The notes beneath the pieces are model-generated. The model was given only the letters and a program-made list of their open reading frames with translations, was not told where the DNA came from and searched no databases. A program made the translations under genes and the position numbers. Below, piece by piece: positions 1 to 7,256 of a DNA stretch of 64,000 nt. Within the stretch, counting starts at the first letter, position 1; the number at the start of each line of letters is the position of its first letter. The stretch is from Gp6-AA40 sp035492455 (lineage in GTDB: Bacteria > Acidobacteriota > Vicinamibacteria > Vicinamibacterales > UBA2999): contig DATJJE010000051.1 of assembly GCA_035492455.1 (NCBI GenBank), positions 1 to 64,000 of the forward strand. The letters are read 5' to 3'.

Positions 1-206
1 GTCTGATACCCACCTTCACTTTCAGTTGTGGAGCATCCGCGTGCTCGTCAGGCCGCGTCGGTGGGTGGTTGCGCCGGTAATCAACCGGCTTCCAGGGTCG
101 GGTCCTTGTGATTTCAATCCGACATGAATCTGCGGCTGACACTCAGGCGATCCCACTGATCGATTTGCCGCGCAGCAGCAACTGAGATGAGCGTGGCTCG
201 GACGTC

Positions 207-380
207 TTAGTCCTCTTCGTCGGTCTCACGAAGATCAGTAGTCTCGGGTAATGCGCGACGTCGCTGCATTGCCAGGCGTCGGCCGAGACGGCGCGCCAGC
301 AGCGGACCGCCGGTCACCTCGGCGGCGATGACGCAGCACGTGTCGCTGCCGCCGCTCGCGACCTCTAACCGAACGTTCAT
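207..380 (-). CDS. small hypothetical protein, 57 aa
   Basis: I do not recognise this short reading frame. It is supported by a very good ribosome-binding site: on the minus strand GGAGG lies five bases before the ATG at 380. The product has a Cys pair (CC) near residue 16, an arginine-rich centre and an acidic tail ending in EED. No signal peptide or membrane segment is evident. It sits just downstream, on the same strand, of a frameshifted winged-helix gene, so it could be the second gene of a small operon or an overlapping start generated by decay of that gene. The Shine-Dalgarno sequence is the main support; function is unknown. Confidence 0.4.
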   Translation of the reverse strand: MNVRLEVASGGSDTCCVIAAEVTGGPLLARRLGRRLAMQRRRALPETTDLRETDEED

Positions 381-387
381 GTGTCCT

Positions 388-596
388 CCATCGATGTGCC
401 TTAACCCGGGCCGACGGCAGCACGAAGCGACCGTTGCTGGTGCAGCGCAGAAAACGCTGACCCATCTGCGTTGTAAGCAGCACCCGGCACGTGTGCGGTC
501 GAGATTCCACAACCGCTGCGCCTGTGGGAACGTCAGCGACAGACCTGGCATATCGAGATATTCGGCGCGGATGCGACGTTCGAGTGGCTGTAACGA
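388..596 (-). pseudogene. frameshifted small winged-helix-like protein
   Basis: The minus strand encodes RRIRAEYLDMPGL followed by SLTFPQAQRLWNLD in one frame, then breaks. The neighbouring frame continues with HTCRVLLTTQMGQRFLRC and FVLP. Joined, the two pieces give one protein of a small helix-turn-helix-like family common in Acidobacteria, and they align end to end with the intact relative at 33558-33860 (RVRREFSDMRGLSPTLAQA). One missing C near 495-498 would explain the break. The first frame runs back only to a TAG near 597-599 without a good start codon, so the 5' end is also unclear. It could be a decayed gene, a sequencing error or, less likely, programmed frameshifting. Confidence 0.6.
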
Positions 597-687
597 CTAT
601 TCCGAACCTTCGCAAATTGCGGTCCGAGGCAAAGGGGCAAAAATCCTGTAAACACGTGGGATTTTGCGACGTGGGTTTACCGCGCCA

Positions 688-718
688 TTTCATTCCGCAA
701 CGGCCTTGCGGGATGAAA
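688..718 (-). terminator. hairpin downstream of the diguanylate cyclase gene
   Basis: A 13-bp stem (TTTCAT-T-CCGCAA against TTGCGG-G-ATGAAA, with one T-G wobble) closes a five-base loop. It begins eight bases after the stop codon of the minus-strand cyclase gene, the position expected of a transcription terminator. No long U-tract follows, so termination strength is uncertain. Confidence 0.5.
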
Positions 719-725
719 CGCGGCC

Positions 726-1439
726 TTAGGCGGCGTGCACGCGGTTTCGACCGGCGCGCTTCGCCTCGTACAACGCTGCGTCGGCGCTCTTCGACAGCTG
801 CTCGACGCTCGCGCCTGCGGTCGCGTTTAGCGCGGGATCGAAGGTCGCAATCCCGACAGAGATCGCAATCCGATCGTCCGCATCGTGGCTGCTGTTGGCC
901 ACATGCATCCTGAGGCGCTCCGCGGATCGGTACGCCGCCGCCGCGTTGGTGTTCGGCATCACCACAGCGAATTCGTCGCCTCCCCAGCGCGCCCCGAAGT
1001 CTGGCTCGCGCAGTGTGAGCGAGATTGCTTCTGCTACGCGACGGATGGCACCATCGCCGGCGGCATGGCCCCTGGCGTCGTTAATCGCTTTGAGCCCGTC
1101 GAGATCGATGAGAACGAGCGAAACGGGAAAACGATAACGCCGTGCTCGCTTGAGATCGTCCGCGAGGCGCCGCCGAAGGGCGCGACGATTCGGCAGCGCG
1201 GTCAAGGCGTCGGTGCCGGCGAGCCATTCCAACCGATCCGCCTGACGTCCGATGAGGTATCCGAGAAAGCCCAGGATGATCGCCGTGGTGCCGAACACGT
1301 ATAGGTAGGTGACGCGCTCGAGGCTCAGTTCTGCAGGAATCGGACGAGAGCCGAACGTTTCCCGCACGATCAGCAGCCCGATAGGCTCCGCCAGCGATAG
1401 GGCGGCGCCTCCAATCGCATACAGCGCGGCTCGAGTCAT
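726..1439 (-). CDS. membrane-anchored diguanylate cyclase (GGDEF)
   Basis: The protein makes the second messenger cyclic di-GMP from two GTP. Two hydrophobic segments at about residues 5-25 and 44-64 anchor it in the inner membrane, and a complete GGDEF domain fills the rest. The signature RWGGDEF is at about 151-157. An RxxD motif (REPD, 144-147) lies exactly five residues before GGDEF, which is the classical inhibitory I-site, so product feedback is expected. No separate sensor domain or EAL domain is present. The ATG at 1439 is preferred because GGAAGGT precedes it; a TTG at 1487 would add 16 residues. Neighbouring genes do not reveal its input. Confidence 0.9.
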   Translation of the reverse strand: MTRAALYAIGGAALSLAEPIGLLIVRETFGSRPIPAELSLERVTYLYVFGTTAIILGFLGYLIGRQADRLEWLAGTDALTALPNRRALRRRLADDLKRARRYRFPVSLVLIDLDGLKAINDARGHAAGDGAIRRVAEAISLTLREPDFGARWGGDEFAVVMPNTNAAAAYRSAERLRMHVANSSHDADDRIAISVGIATFDPALNATAGASVEQLSKSADAALYEAKRAGRNRVHAA

Positions 1440-1644
1440 CGCGACACCTTCCGTCGTACTCTGCAAGCTGAACGCCCGTGTTGACAAGCATATGCGGTTT
1501 GCGCAGCGACCTCAGCGGGACCTCGCGTGGCGTGGAACGTCAGAGCGTGCGCACGGCCGAACACGCGCATTGCTTCCAGCCACAGCGTGCGTGCCTCGAC
1601 CAGTTGCTGTGCCGAAGAGTCGGCAACGGCCGACGCGAGTCGCA

Positions 1645-1731
1645 GTGGTCATTCAGAAGCCATTTTCCGGCGAGGCGCTGGTGCGAAAGATTCGTGAGGT
1701 ACTTGCGGCGGGGCAGCCTCCGCTTTCCTGA
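1645..1731 (+). pseudogene. remnant of a receiver-domain C-terminus
   Basis: The last 28 codons before the TGA at 1729-1731 read VVIQKPFSGEALVRKIREVL and then AAGQPPLS. This is the typical end of a response-regulator or hybrid-kinase receiver domain: the conserved Lys-Pro-Phe after beta-5, then helix alpha-5. Nothing upstream in any frame supplies the acidic pocket, the phospho-acceptor Asp or a start codon, so this looks like the 3' stub of a deleted or decayed sensor gene. The surrounding 454-base gap (1440-1893) otherwise holds no recognisable gene apart from the leader of the next one. Confidence 0.6.
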
Positions 1732-1893
1732 GACACTGAACGGCGCGAGCACGGAGCACGCACCGGGCACTGTTCACTTGTGAACGGTCGCGCCGTCGCG
1801 TCATGAAGTAGGCTGGCGCCACGTGCGCATCCGCGCAGGCAGGTTTCTCATACGGCATCGCTTCCATCCCCATTCGCCTACAGGAGCTTCCCC

Positions 1894-3195
1894 ATGGGAC
1901 ATGTGACCCGTTCCCGCCATCGTCTTGCGTCGACTATCGTTCCCGCGATCGTCGCTCTCACCATTTGTGGCGTACTGCTGTACGCGGCATCCGGCTCCCT
2001 CGATCCGTCGTTTGGCCACTCCGGCACGGTCACGACGAATTTTTCGGCCACCAGCGACAGCGGCGACTATGCGGCTGCCGCCGGCGGCGCGTTTGGATTC
2101 ATCGTCGCGGCCGGCGGATCGAACGCCTCCGGAAGCTACGACTTCGCTGTGGCACGCTATACCGCCAATGGCGGGCTGGATTCCACATTCGGCACCGGCG
2201 GCAAGGTCACAACAGATTTCAGTGGGTCGTCAGACGACCGGGCGTTTGCGATGGCGATCGACAGCAGCGGCAATACTGTACTGGCGGGACGGTCGAACGA
2301 CTCGTTTGCGCTCGCACGGTATCTGTTGAACGGTTCGCTCGACCCGAACTTCGGCACAGGAGGCAAGGTAACGACATCCTTCTCCTCGTCCATCAGTGTT
2401 GCCAACGCCGTCGCCATCCAGACGGACGGCAAGATCGTGGCCGCGGGATTGAGCGACGCCAATGTAGCACTAGCCCGATATAACTCGAACGGGACGCTGG
2501 ATGTCACATTCGGAACGGGCGGGACGGTGATCACGGACGTGGGAACCGCGGCCGAGTCCGCGCAAGTTCACGCCATTGCGATTCAGTCCAATGGAAAGAT
2601 CGTCGTTGCCGGCAACTTCAGCCCGGAAATTTCGGCGGGCACTACCTCGCTGGATTCTCTTGTCGCTCGATACAACACCGACGGACAACTCGACGTCACG
2701 TTCGCCGGCGGCGGCATTTATACCGAGGACGTGAGCGGCGCGAACCAGACCGACAGCGCTGACGCCGTTGCGCTGCTGTCGAACGGGAACATTGTCGCTG
2801 GCGGCTTTACCAAGGGTGCCAGCAATAACGTTGAAATGGCGCTCACGCAACTGACTGCGAACGGAACGCTCGCGCCGGCATTCGGTGTCAACGGGCACGT
2901 CTTCACCAGCTTCGGCCCAGGCACGTTTTCGGGAATCTCCACCCTCTCGGTTCAGACGAGAGGGAACATCCTCGCCGGCGGTTTTGTGGACGTGACGGGT
3001 GAGGACTTTGCGGTGGCACGCTACACCGCCACCGGTACCCTCGACGCATCATTCGGATCGGGCGGAGTGGCGACCACGAATTTCGGCACGAGCACCGATG
3101 ACGTGGTCGGGGGACTCGTGATCCAGCCGACCGGGAAGATCGTCACTGTAGGTTCCTCCGACAATGATTTCGCGCTCGCACGTTATGGAAGATGA
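1894..3195 (+). CDS. exported delta-60 repeat protein (beta-propeller-like)
   Basis: This is a 433-residue exported protein made almost entirely of the bacterial 'delta-60' repeat. Each unit carries a GKIVxAG/FALARY strand pair followed by a (S/T)LDxxFGxGGxVxTxF turn. I count seven turn motifs, the first near residue 31 (SLDPSFGHSGTVTTNF) and the last near 375 (TLDASFGSGGVATTNF). Such repeats are predicted to fold as a beta-propeller, and their role is poorly known (cell-surface or extracellular). The N-terminus has a basic stretch and a hydrophobic core up to about residue 33, consistent with a signal peptide. AGGAG lies seven bases before the ATG. It appears monocistronic. Confidence 0.85.
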   Translation: MGHVTRSRHRLASTIVPAIVALTICGVLLYAASGSLDPSFGHSGTVTTNFSATSDSGDYAAAAGGAFGFIVAAGGSNASGSYDFAVARYTANGGLDSTFGTGGKVTTDFSGSSDDRAFAMAIDSSGNTVLAGRSNDSFALARYLLNGSLDPNFGTGGKVTTSFSSSISVANAVAIQTDGKIVAAGLSDANVALARYNSNGTLDVTFGTGGTVITDVGTAAESAQVHAIAIQSNGKIVVAGNFSPEISAGTTSLDSLVARYNTDGQLDVTFAGGGIYTEDVSGANQTDSADAVALLSNGNIVAGGFTKGASNNVEMALTQLTANGTLAPAFGVNGHVFTSFGPGTFSGISTLSVQTRGNILAGGFVDVTGEDFAVARYTATGTLDASFGSGGVATTNFGTSTDDVVGGLVIQPTGKIVTVGSSDNDFALARYGR

Positions 3196-3310
3196 CAATG
3201 ATCGGGACAAGCGTTGCCGAGTGGGCGAAGGTAAGACTTTCGGACCGTCGTCGAAATATCCCAGCTCACCACAGTGTTACCACTCACGATGGGAATGGAC
3301 CTAGGAAAAC

Positions 3311-3386
3311 TGGAGCCGGCGCGCGGGCTTGAACCGCGGACCTGCTGATTACGAATCAGCCGCTCTACCAACTGAGCTACGCCGGC
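3311..3386 (-). tRNA. tRNA-Thr (anticodon CGT)
   Basis: The minus strand folds as a complete 76-base cloverleaf: a 7-bp acceptor stem (GCCGGCG/CGCCGGC), D-stem GCTC/GAGC, an anticodon stem GCTGA/TCAGC around the loop TTCGTAA, a five-base variable loop, and a T-arm CGCGG-TTCAAGC-CCGCG. The anticodon CGT reads ACG codons, giving threonine. The CCA end is encoded. It lies in the 309-base gap between the repeat protein and the membrane-protein pair; no canonical promoter is obvious. Confidence 0.97.
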
Positions 3387-3504
3387 AATACAGGCGAGAA
3401 GGGCCGGAGGGGCGAAATATCTCGCACCTCCAGCCTCCACAGGATTGTAGCAGGGCGCAAAGCCCGGCGCGATTCTGCCGATAAGTATTCCGTCTCCAGA
3501 CGCG

Positions 3505-3918
3505 ATGCAGACCAAGCGCAGGCGCGCGGTACACGAGGCCCTCCTGCTCGAGGCGCTCGGGTTTATCTTCGTCTCCCTGCTCATCTGGGTGAACGATTAC
3601 CTCGATCTGCCGCATCTGCTCCTCGGCGTGCCTCAGACGCCCTTCCGCCCCTTCGAAGTCGCCATCGAATCCGGATTCGTGCTGCTGCTTGGCGCCGCGG
3701 TGACCGGCGTTTCGTGGCTGACGTTTCGCCGGCTTGCATATCTCGAATCGATGCTGACGCTCTGCGCCTCCTGTCAGCGCGTCGGCGATGAAGGCCGCTG
3801 GATGGATTTCGAAGACTTCGTCGGGTCGCGCGACTCGACAGAGACCACTCACGGGATGTGTCCGGACTGCCAGACCACACTCGGTCCGGCGCTCTCGCGC
3901 ACGGCGGAGGCGAAATGA
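3505..3918 (+). CDS. two-TM protein with double-CxxC C-terminal tail (copy 1)
   Basis: This 137-residue protein has hydrophobic segments at about 13-29 and 53-72, followed by a short cytoplasmic tail. The tail carries CASC (Cys87, Cys90), an aromatic 'GRWMDFEDF' stretch, and HGMCPDC (Cys119, Cys122). This tail is a recognisable module found at the C-terminus of many PAS and receiver proteins, with the pattern CxxC-x(~28)-HG(I/V/M)CPDC, and it probably binds a metal or senses redox state. Here it is attached only to a membrane hairpin. It overlaps the next gene, a paralogue, by ATGA, implying translational coupling. Its function is unknown and a sensory role is inference. Confidence 0.75.
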   Translation: MQTKRRRAVHEALLLEALGFIFVSLLIWVNDYLDLPHLLLGVPQTPFRPFEVAIESGFVLLLGAAVTGVSWLTFRRLAYLESMLTLCASCQRVGDEGRWMDFEDFVGSRDSTETTHGMCPDCQTTLGPALSRTAEAK

Positions 3919-4391
3919 GCCGCCGGCCGCCGCAGACCAATTACCTGCCGCCCATCATCACGCTCGCTGTCGCCGGCTTCCTGGGTCTGATCGTCGTCTT
4001 TGCGCTCGATGACTGGGACCTTCCGGCTCGCTCCTACGGCGCGATGCTCAATCCCATTCGCCCGTACGCGTTTTCAATCAAGGTCGTCGCCGTGCTGTGC
4101 CTGTTCATCACGGTCCTCGGCGTACTGCGCGAAGCGATCCTGCGCATTCAGCGGCTGTCCACCATGATGACGATGTGCGCGTGGTGCCGGCGCGTGTCGG
4201 TCGATGGCGAGTGGCTCTCGATCGACCAGTTTCTGCAGCAGCGCAAGAACACCACCTCGTCGATCGGCGTGTGTCCCGATTGCTACGGGAAGAAGACAGC
4301 GCCGCTGAACGCGGACGCTACCGCTTCCCGCTCGTTGCCACCGGTGTCGCAGCCTCACTCGGCTCTCCCGGCAACAAATCGATCCGAATAA
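3915..4391 (+). CDS. two-TM protein with double-CxxC C-terminal tail (copy 2)
   Basis: This paralogue of the preceding gene has the same architecture: hydrophobic segments at about 13-31 and 53-72, then CAWC (Cys88, Cys91), 'GEWLSIDQF' and IGVCPDC (Cys120, Cys123). A 35-residue Ser/Pro/Ala-rich tail follows. The ATG at 3915 is chosen because GGAGG precedes it and it overlaps the upstream stop as ATGA; an in-frame start at 3858 would lie deep inside the first gene. The two proteins probably form a hetero-complex. The 3' end overlaps the convergent gene by 74 bases, so the true C-terminal boundary of one of them may be drifting. Confidence 0.75.
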   Translation: MSRRPPQTNYLPPIITLAVAGFLGLIVVFALDDWDLPARSYGAMLNPIRPYAFSIKVVAVLCLFITVLGVLREAILRIQRLSTMMTMCAWCRRVSVDGEWLSIDQFLQQRKNTTSSIGVCPDCYGKKTAPLNADATASRSLPPVSQPHSALPATNRSE

Positions 4392-5112
4392 CCGCGTCGC
4401 TCGGCTCGACGAGGGTCCCCTCGAAGCGAAGAAAACCGGCGGGCGGCGGTGTCAGCCAGATGTGCGCGTCGGGCACTTTCACGAACAGCTTCGCGACTGC
4501 CGGAATCTCCGGATGCACAACGTAGTGATCGGCAGGAATCGCGCGGCCCGACATCCGCACCGTGTCGCGGCCCGCGTACGACAACCCGACCTTGACCGTC
4601 TTCGGCGATGGTGTAAAACCGACGGCCTTCAACTCCACCGTCTCGCCTTTCACCAGCCGATCGCGCAGCGCCTTGGCAGCCATGGTGAAGCCGAATCCCG
4701 CAAACGTGCGGCCCGGCTCGACGTCGAGCGTGTCCGACCAGTGTTTCGTTTCGCCCTTTTCGACTTTGCTCGCCGTCGCGGCGCCTGATACGAAATTCAT
4801 GTCGAAGCTGCGGATGGTTCTGCCATTCGCAGTCTCGCGCCATCGCCAGGTACGCTGTGCGAGCTCGGGTCGCTGCTGGAGCACGACGGTTTCCTCCATG
4901 CGCTTGCCGCGACCGGCGTACGTAATCTGCACGTGCAGACCGTCTTTCGCGATCCACTGCACGAAGTTCCCGTCCGCGATGCGCCGGCCGTTCGCGTCGC
5001 GCATCACCGGATAACCGCGCACCGCGGTTTCGAAGTGCGTCCACTCAATCGCGCGCGCGGGCACGATCACCAGTACGGCGAATGCGAGCGCAGCTATACA
5101 TGTCCTTCCCAT
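4318..5112 (-). CDS. exported protein of unknown function
   Basis: This 264-residue protein has a clear signal peptide (MGRT then a hydrophobic stretch ending PARA, cleavage near residue 21). The mature part is rich in beta-strand patterns (VQITYAGRG, VKVGLSYAGRD, WLTPPPAGFLRFEG), suggesting a periplasmic beta-sandwich, perhaps of the DUF3108 lipid- or carrier-like type, though I cannot assign it. A single conserved-looking 'DAHIWLTPPPAGFLRFEG' block lies near the C-terminus. It is transcribed away from the peroxiredoxin gene's 3' end and overlaps the convergent CxxC membrane gene by 74 bases. No catalytic motif is evident. Confidence 0.65.
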   Translation of the reverse strand: MGRTCIAALAFAVLVIVPARAIEWTHFETAVRGYPVMRDANGRRIADGNFVQWIAKDGLHVQITYAGRGKRMEETVVLQQRPELAQRTWRWRETANGRTIRSFDMNFVSGAATASKVEKGETKHWSDTLDVEPGRTFAGFGFTMAAKALRDRLVKGETVELKAVGFTPSPKTVKVGLSYAGRDTVRMSGRAIPADHYVVHPEIPAVAKLFVKVPDAHIWLTPPPAGFLRFEGTLVEPSDAVIRIDLLPGEPSEAATPVATSGKR

Positions 5113-5157
5113 GACGGACGGCGATGCAAACGGCGGGGCTTTTACGCTGAAGGGAAA

Positions 5158-5185
5158 GATCCGGGGAACCGTAATTCCCCGGATC
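5158..5185 (-). terminator. hairpin terminator after the peroxiredoxin gene
   Basis: A perfect 11-bp inverted repeat (GATCCGGGGAA/TTCCCCGGATC) with a six-base loop lies about 50 bases beyond the stop codon of the minus-strand peroxiredoxin gene. On that strand it is followed by TTTCCCTT, a weak U-rich tract. It is the best candidate terminator for that gene. Confidence 0.65.
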
Positions 5186-5235
5186 AGCTGATCAACTCAG
5201 GAGGGATTCAACAACTCGCGCGGCGAGGTCGCGCG

Positions 5236-5823
5236 CTACTTGGTGCCTTTGTGCATCATCGGAATCTTCAGCTCGGCCAGCTTGCCGATCATGTCTTCCG
5301 CTGACGTCTCGGGCTTCACCATCTTCTCGATGTAGGTGATCTTGCCGTTCTTGTCGATGTAGAAGGTCCAGCGATTCGCGACGCCGCGGTCGTTCAGCAC
5401 GCCGTACGCCTTCGCCGTTTCCTTCGTCGGGTCGCTGAGCAGCGGGAAGTCGGCTTCCTTCTTCTCGACGACCTGCGCGTTGGCGCCCTGGCCCAGCGTT
5501 ACGCTCTTCGCCTTCGCGAACTCGGTGTTCTTCTCGATCGGGTCGACGCTCGCCATGAAGTAAGAGACGTCGTACATCTTGATCTTGTCGCCGTTTTCCG
5601 CCAGCGACTTGCACTCGATGGTGCAGCCGCGCGTGAACGCCGCGGGGAACCATGCAACCACAACTGCCTTCTTGCCTTTGAAATCGGAGAGCTGGTAGGT
5701 CTTGCCGTCGGTCGCCTGCAGCTTGAAGTTCGGCGCCTGGTCACCGACCTTGAGATCTGCCGTCTGCGCCATCGCCGCCGTGGCGAGGCCGAGCACGAGA
5801 CTTGCTGTCAGCAATACACGCAT
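5236..5823 (-). CDS. exported peroxiredoxin (AhpC/TSA, Bcp-like)
   Basis: The enzyme reduces peroxides through a reactive cysteine. After a signal peptide (cleavage after AMAQ, residue 20) the thioredoxin-fold domain begins VGDQAPNFKLQATDG. The peroxidatic motif is FPAAFTRGCTIEC, with Cys67 as the attacking residue and Cys71 four residues later, the spacing of Bcp-type enzymes that can form an intramolecular disulfide. WTFYIDKNGKI near residue 150 is the usual C-terminal strand pair. Export to the periplasm is unusual for Bcp but common in this phylum. AGGAGG lies seven bases before the ATG at 5823; an immediately preceding GTG (5826) would add one residue. It is divergent from the UdgX gene. 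Confidence 0.9.
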   Translation of the reverse strand: MRVLLTASLVLGLATAAMAQTADLKVGDQAPNFKLQATDGKTYQLSDFKGKKAVVVAWFPAAFTRGCTIECKSLAENGDKIKMYDVSYFMASVDPIEKNTEFAKAKSVTLGQGANAQVVEKKEADFPLLSDPTKETAKAYGVLNDRGVANRWTFYIDKNGKITYIEKMVKPETSAEDMIGKLAELKIPMMHKGTK

Positions 5824-5866
5824 CACTCAACCTCCTGGGTTGACGAAAGCTAGAGTATAGGCCTTC

Positions 5867-6529
5867 ATGGCGAAAAAGGGCAGTCCGGACGACGCCAATC
5901 CCGGCGGGGAACGGTCTGCGGCCCCGTTTGTCCCCCAGACCAAGAGTATCCGGACATTGACCGTCGCGGCGCATGAATGCCGTGGCTGCGATCTCTACAA
6001 GACAGCGACGCAGGTCGTGTTTGGGGCCGGACCTGGGAAAGCGCGTGTCGTGTTTGTCGGCGAGCAGCCGGGCGATCAGGAAGATCGCCAGGGCGCGCCA
6101 TTTGTCGGGCCGGCAGGCGCGATGCTCGACAAAGCACTCGAAGACGCCGGCATTCCGCGTGATGACGTGTACGTCACCAACGCCGTGAAACATTTCAAAT
6201 GGGAGCCGCGCGGCAAGCGTCGCATCCACAAGAAGCCGCGCGCGTCCGAGGTGAAGGCGTGTCGGCCGTGGCTCGAAGCCGAGCTGCGCGCGGTCAAACC
6301 GGAAATCGTTGTCTGCCTCGGTGCGACGGCTGCGCAGTCGATGCTGGGAGCCCAATTCAAGCTGATGCAGAACCGCGGCAAGCTGGTGGTCAGCCCCCTT
6401 GCTGAACACGTCGTCGCAACCATTCATCCCTCGGCCGTGCTGCGTGCGCCGGATTCAGAAGGACGACGGCAGGCGTACGAGTCACTGGTGGCTGATCTGA
6501 GAGTCGTCGCCAAAGCGCTGAAACGGTAA
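5867..6529 (+). CDS. udgX: UdgX-type uracil-DNA glycosylase
   Basis: The enzyme recognises uracil in DNA. It belongs to the uracil-DNA glycosylase superfamily with an Fe-S cluster; candidate ligands are Cys38, Cys41 (CRGC), Cys132 and Cys150. Motif GEQPGDQED is at 65-73 and HPSA at 187-190. It contains KRRIHKKP (117-124), the extra 'R-loop' that distinguishes UdgX from family-4 enzymes. In mycobacterial UdgX the histidine of KRRIH becomes covalently attached to the uracil site, and the equivalent here is His121. The length of 220 residues fits. It is divergent from the exported peroxiredoxin with only 43 bases between starts. No clear Shine-Dalgarno sequence is visible. Confidence 0.93.
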   Translation: MAKKGSPDDANPGGERSAAPFVPQTKSIRTLTVAAHECRGCDLYKTATQVVFGAGPGKARVVFVGEQPGDQEDRQGAPFVGPAGAMLDKALEDAGIPRDDVYVTNAVKHFKWEPRGKRRIHKKPRASEVKACRPWLEAELRAVKPEIVVCLGATAAQSMLGAQFKLMQNRGKLVVSPLAEHVVATIHPSAVLRAPDSEGRRQAYESLVADLRVVAKALKR

Positions 6530-6594
6530 AACCAAATTCGCGCGATGACGTCTAAACGCGTTGGAAATTTGCGCCTCGCTTCCTCAGGGCGCGC

Positions 6595-6625
6595 CTCGGA
6601 TCGCCTTGAGCTTGTCGAAGCGTCA
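6595..6625. repeat. interspersed-repeat-like motif (CTTGAGCTTGTCGAAG)
   Basis: The stretch containing CCTTGAGCTTGTCGAAGCG, just upstream of the 6645 gene, resembles a short dispersed motif I recall from intergenic regions of many high-GC environmental genomes (complement CTTCGACAAGCTCAAG). It occurs once here, so its repeat status rests on memory and needs a genome-wide count. Confidence 0.35.
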
Positions 6626-6644
6626 GGCAAACAAGGAGGACTGC

Positions 6645-7220
6645 ATGCTGAACAGAACTGGCATTCTGTTGGGCTTGGTGGCCTTCATGCTCGCCACCGC
6701 GCCTGGTATCCACGCGCAACAAACGAACCGTGCCGCCGACCGTTATACCTTCAGGGCCGGCGATGAGAAGCAGCCGCTCGAGCTTGTCATCAGTCGCTGG
6801 TCAACTGATGCGGAACGGGACAGCGTGTTTCAATCGGTCCAGAAAGATCCCGCGAAGACAATGGACACGTTGAAGGAGCCGGGTACCGTCGGCTGGATTC
6901 ACCTGCCCGGAGGACTCGACCATACGATTCGTTATGCCAAGCGTGTGATGCGGCCTGACGGCTCGGTCGACATCGTCGCGCTGGCCGAGGGTGCCGTGTG
7001 GATTTGGTGGCAGCCAACCGCTGCCGCTGCGGACCGCTCAAAGGATTACAACTTCACCGCGATTCAGCTGCATATGGCGCGATCGGGTGTTGGAGAAGGC
7101 AAGCTGTCATCATCCAAAGTCGCCGCCGACAAGGATGCGGGGATCGCAATCGGTGACTACGCGCAGGAACCCGCACTGCTCACCGAAGTGAAACGCGACC
7201 CGGCGGCAAGAGCGAGCTGA
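6645..7220 (+). CDS. small exported protein of unknown function
   Basis: This is a 191-residue protein with a signal peptide (MLNRTG, hydrophobic core, cleavage after HAQ near residue 24). The ATG at 6645 is preceded by AGGAGG at ideal spacing; an in-frame upstream start at 6561 would read through a repeat-like motif. The mature part contains WSTDAERD and GTVGWIHLPGGLDHTIRYA, then IVALAEGAVWIWWQ. That pattern is familiar from hypothetical exported acidobacterial proteins, but no function is assigned. No membrane segment follows. It ends 36 bases from a convergent gene, separated by a strong hairpin. Confidence 0.7.
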   Translation: MLNRTGILLGLVAFMLATAPGIHAQQTNRAADRYTFRAGDEKQPLELVISRWSTDAERDSVFQSVQKDPAKTMDTLKEPGTVGWIHLPGGLDHTIRYAKRVMRPDGSVDIVALAEGAVWIWWQPTAAAADRSKDYNFTAIQLHMARSGVGEGKLSSSKVAADKDAGIAIGDYAQEPALLTEVKRDPAARAS

Positions 7221-7230
7221 ATGAGGTGGG

Positions 7231-7255
7231 CGCGTGCCGCATGGTGCGGCACGCG
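7231..7255. terminator. bidirectional hairpin terminator
   Basis: A perfect 11-bp inverted repeat (CGCGTGCCGCA/TGCGGCACGCG) with a three-base TGG loop fills the 36-base gap between two convergent genes, whose stop codons end at 7220 and 7257. It is almost certainly a shared terminator for both strands. Confidence 0.8.
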
Positions 7256-7256
7256 T

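Noticed and set aside
1..206. A gene at the left edge
   Set aside because: No frame shows family wording or a start with a ribosome-binding site. I see nothing I can support.
600..725. Cyclic di-GMP (GEMM) riboswitch next to the diguanylate cyclase
   Set aside because: Several small dyads are present, but the region is downstream of the cyclase gene and the conserved GEMM core is not recognisable on either strand.
3196..3310. A second complete tRNA gene
   Set aside because: Only a D-arm-like stretch is found; no acceptor, anticodon or T-arm pairing follows.
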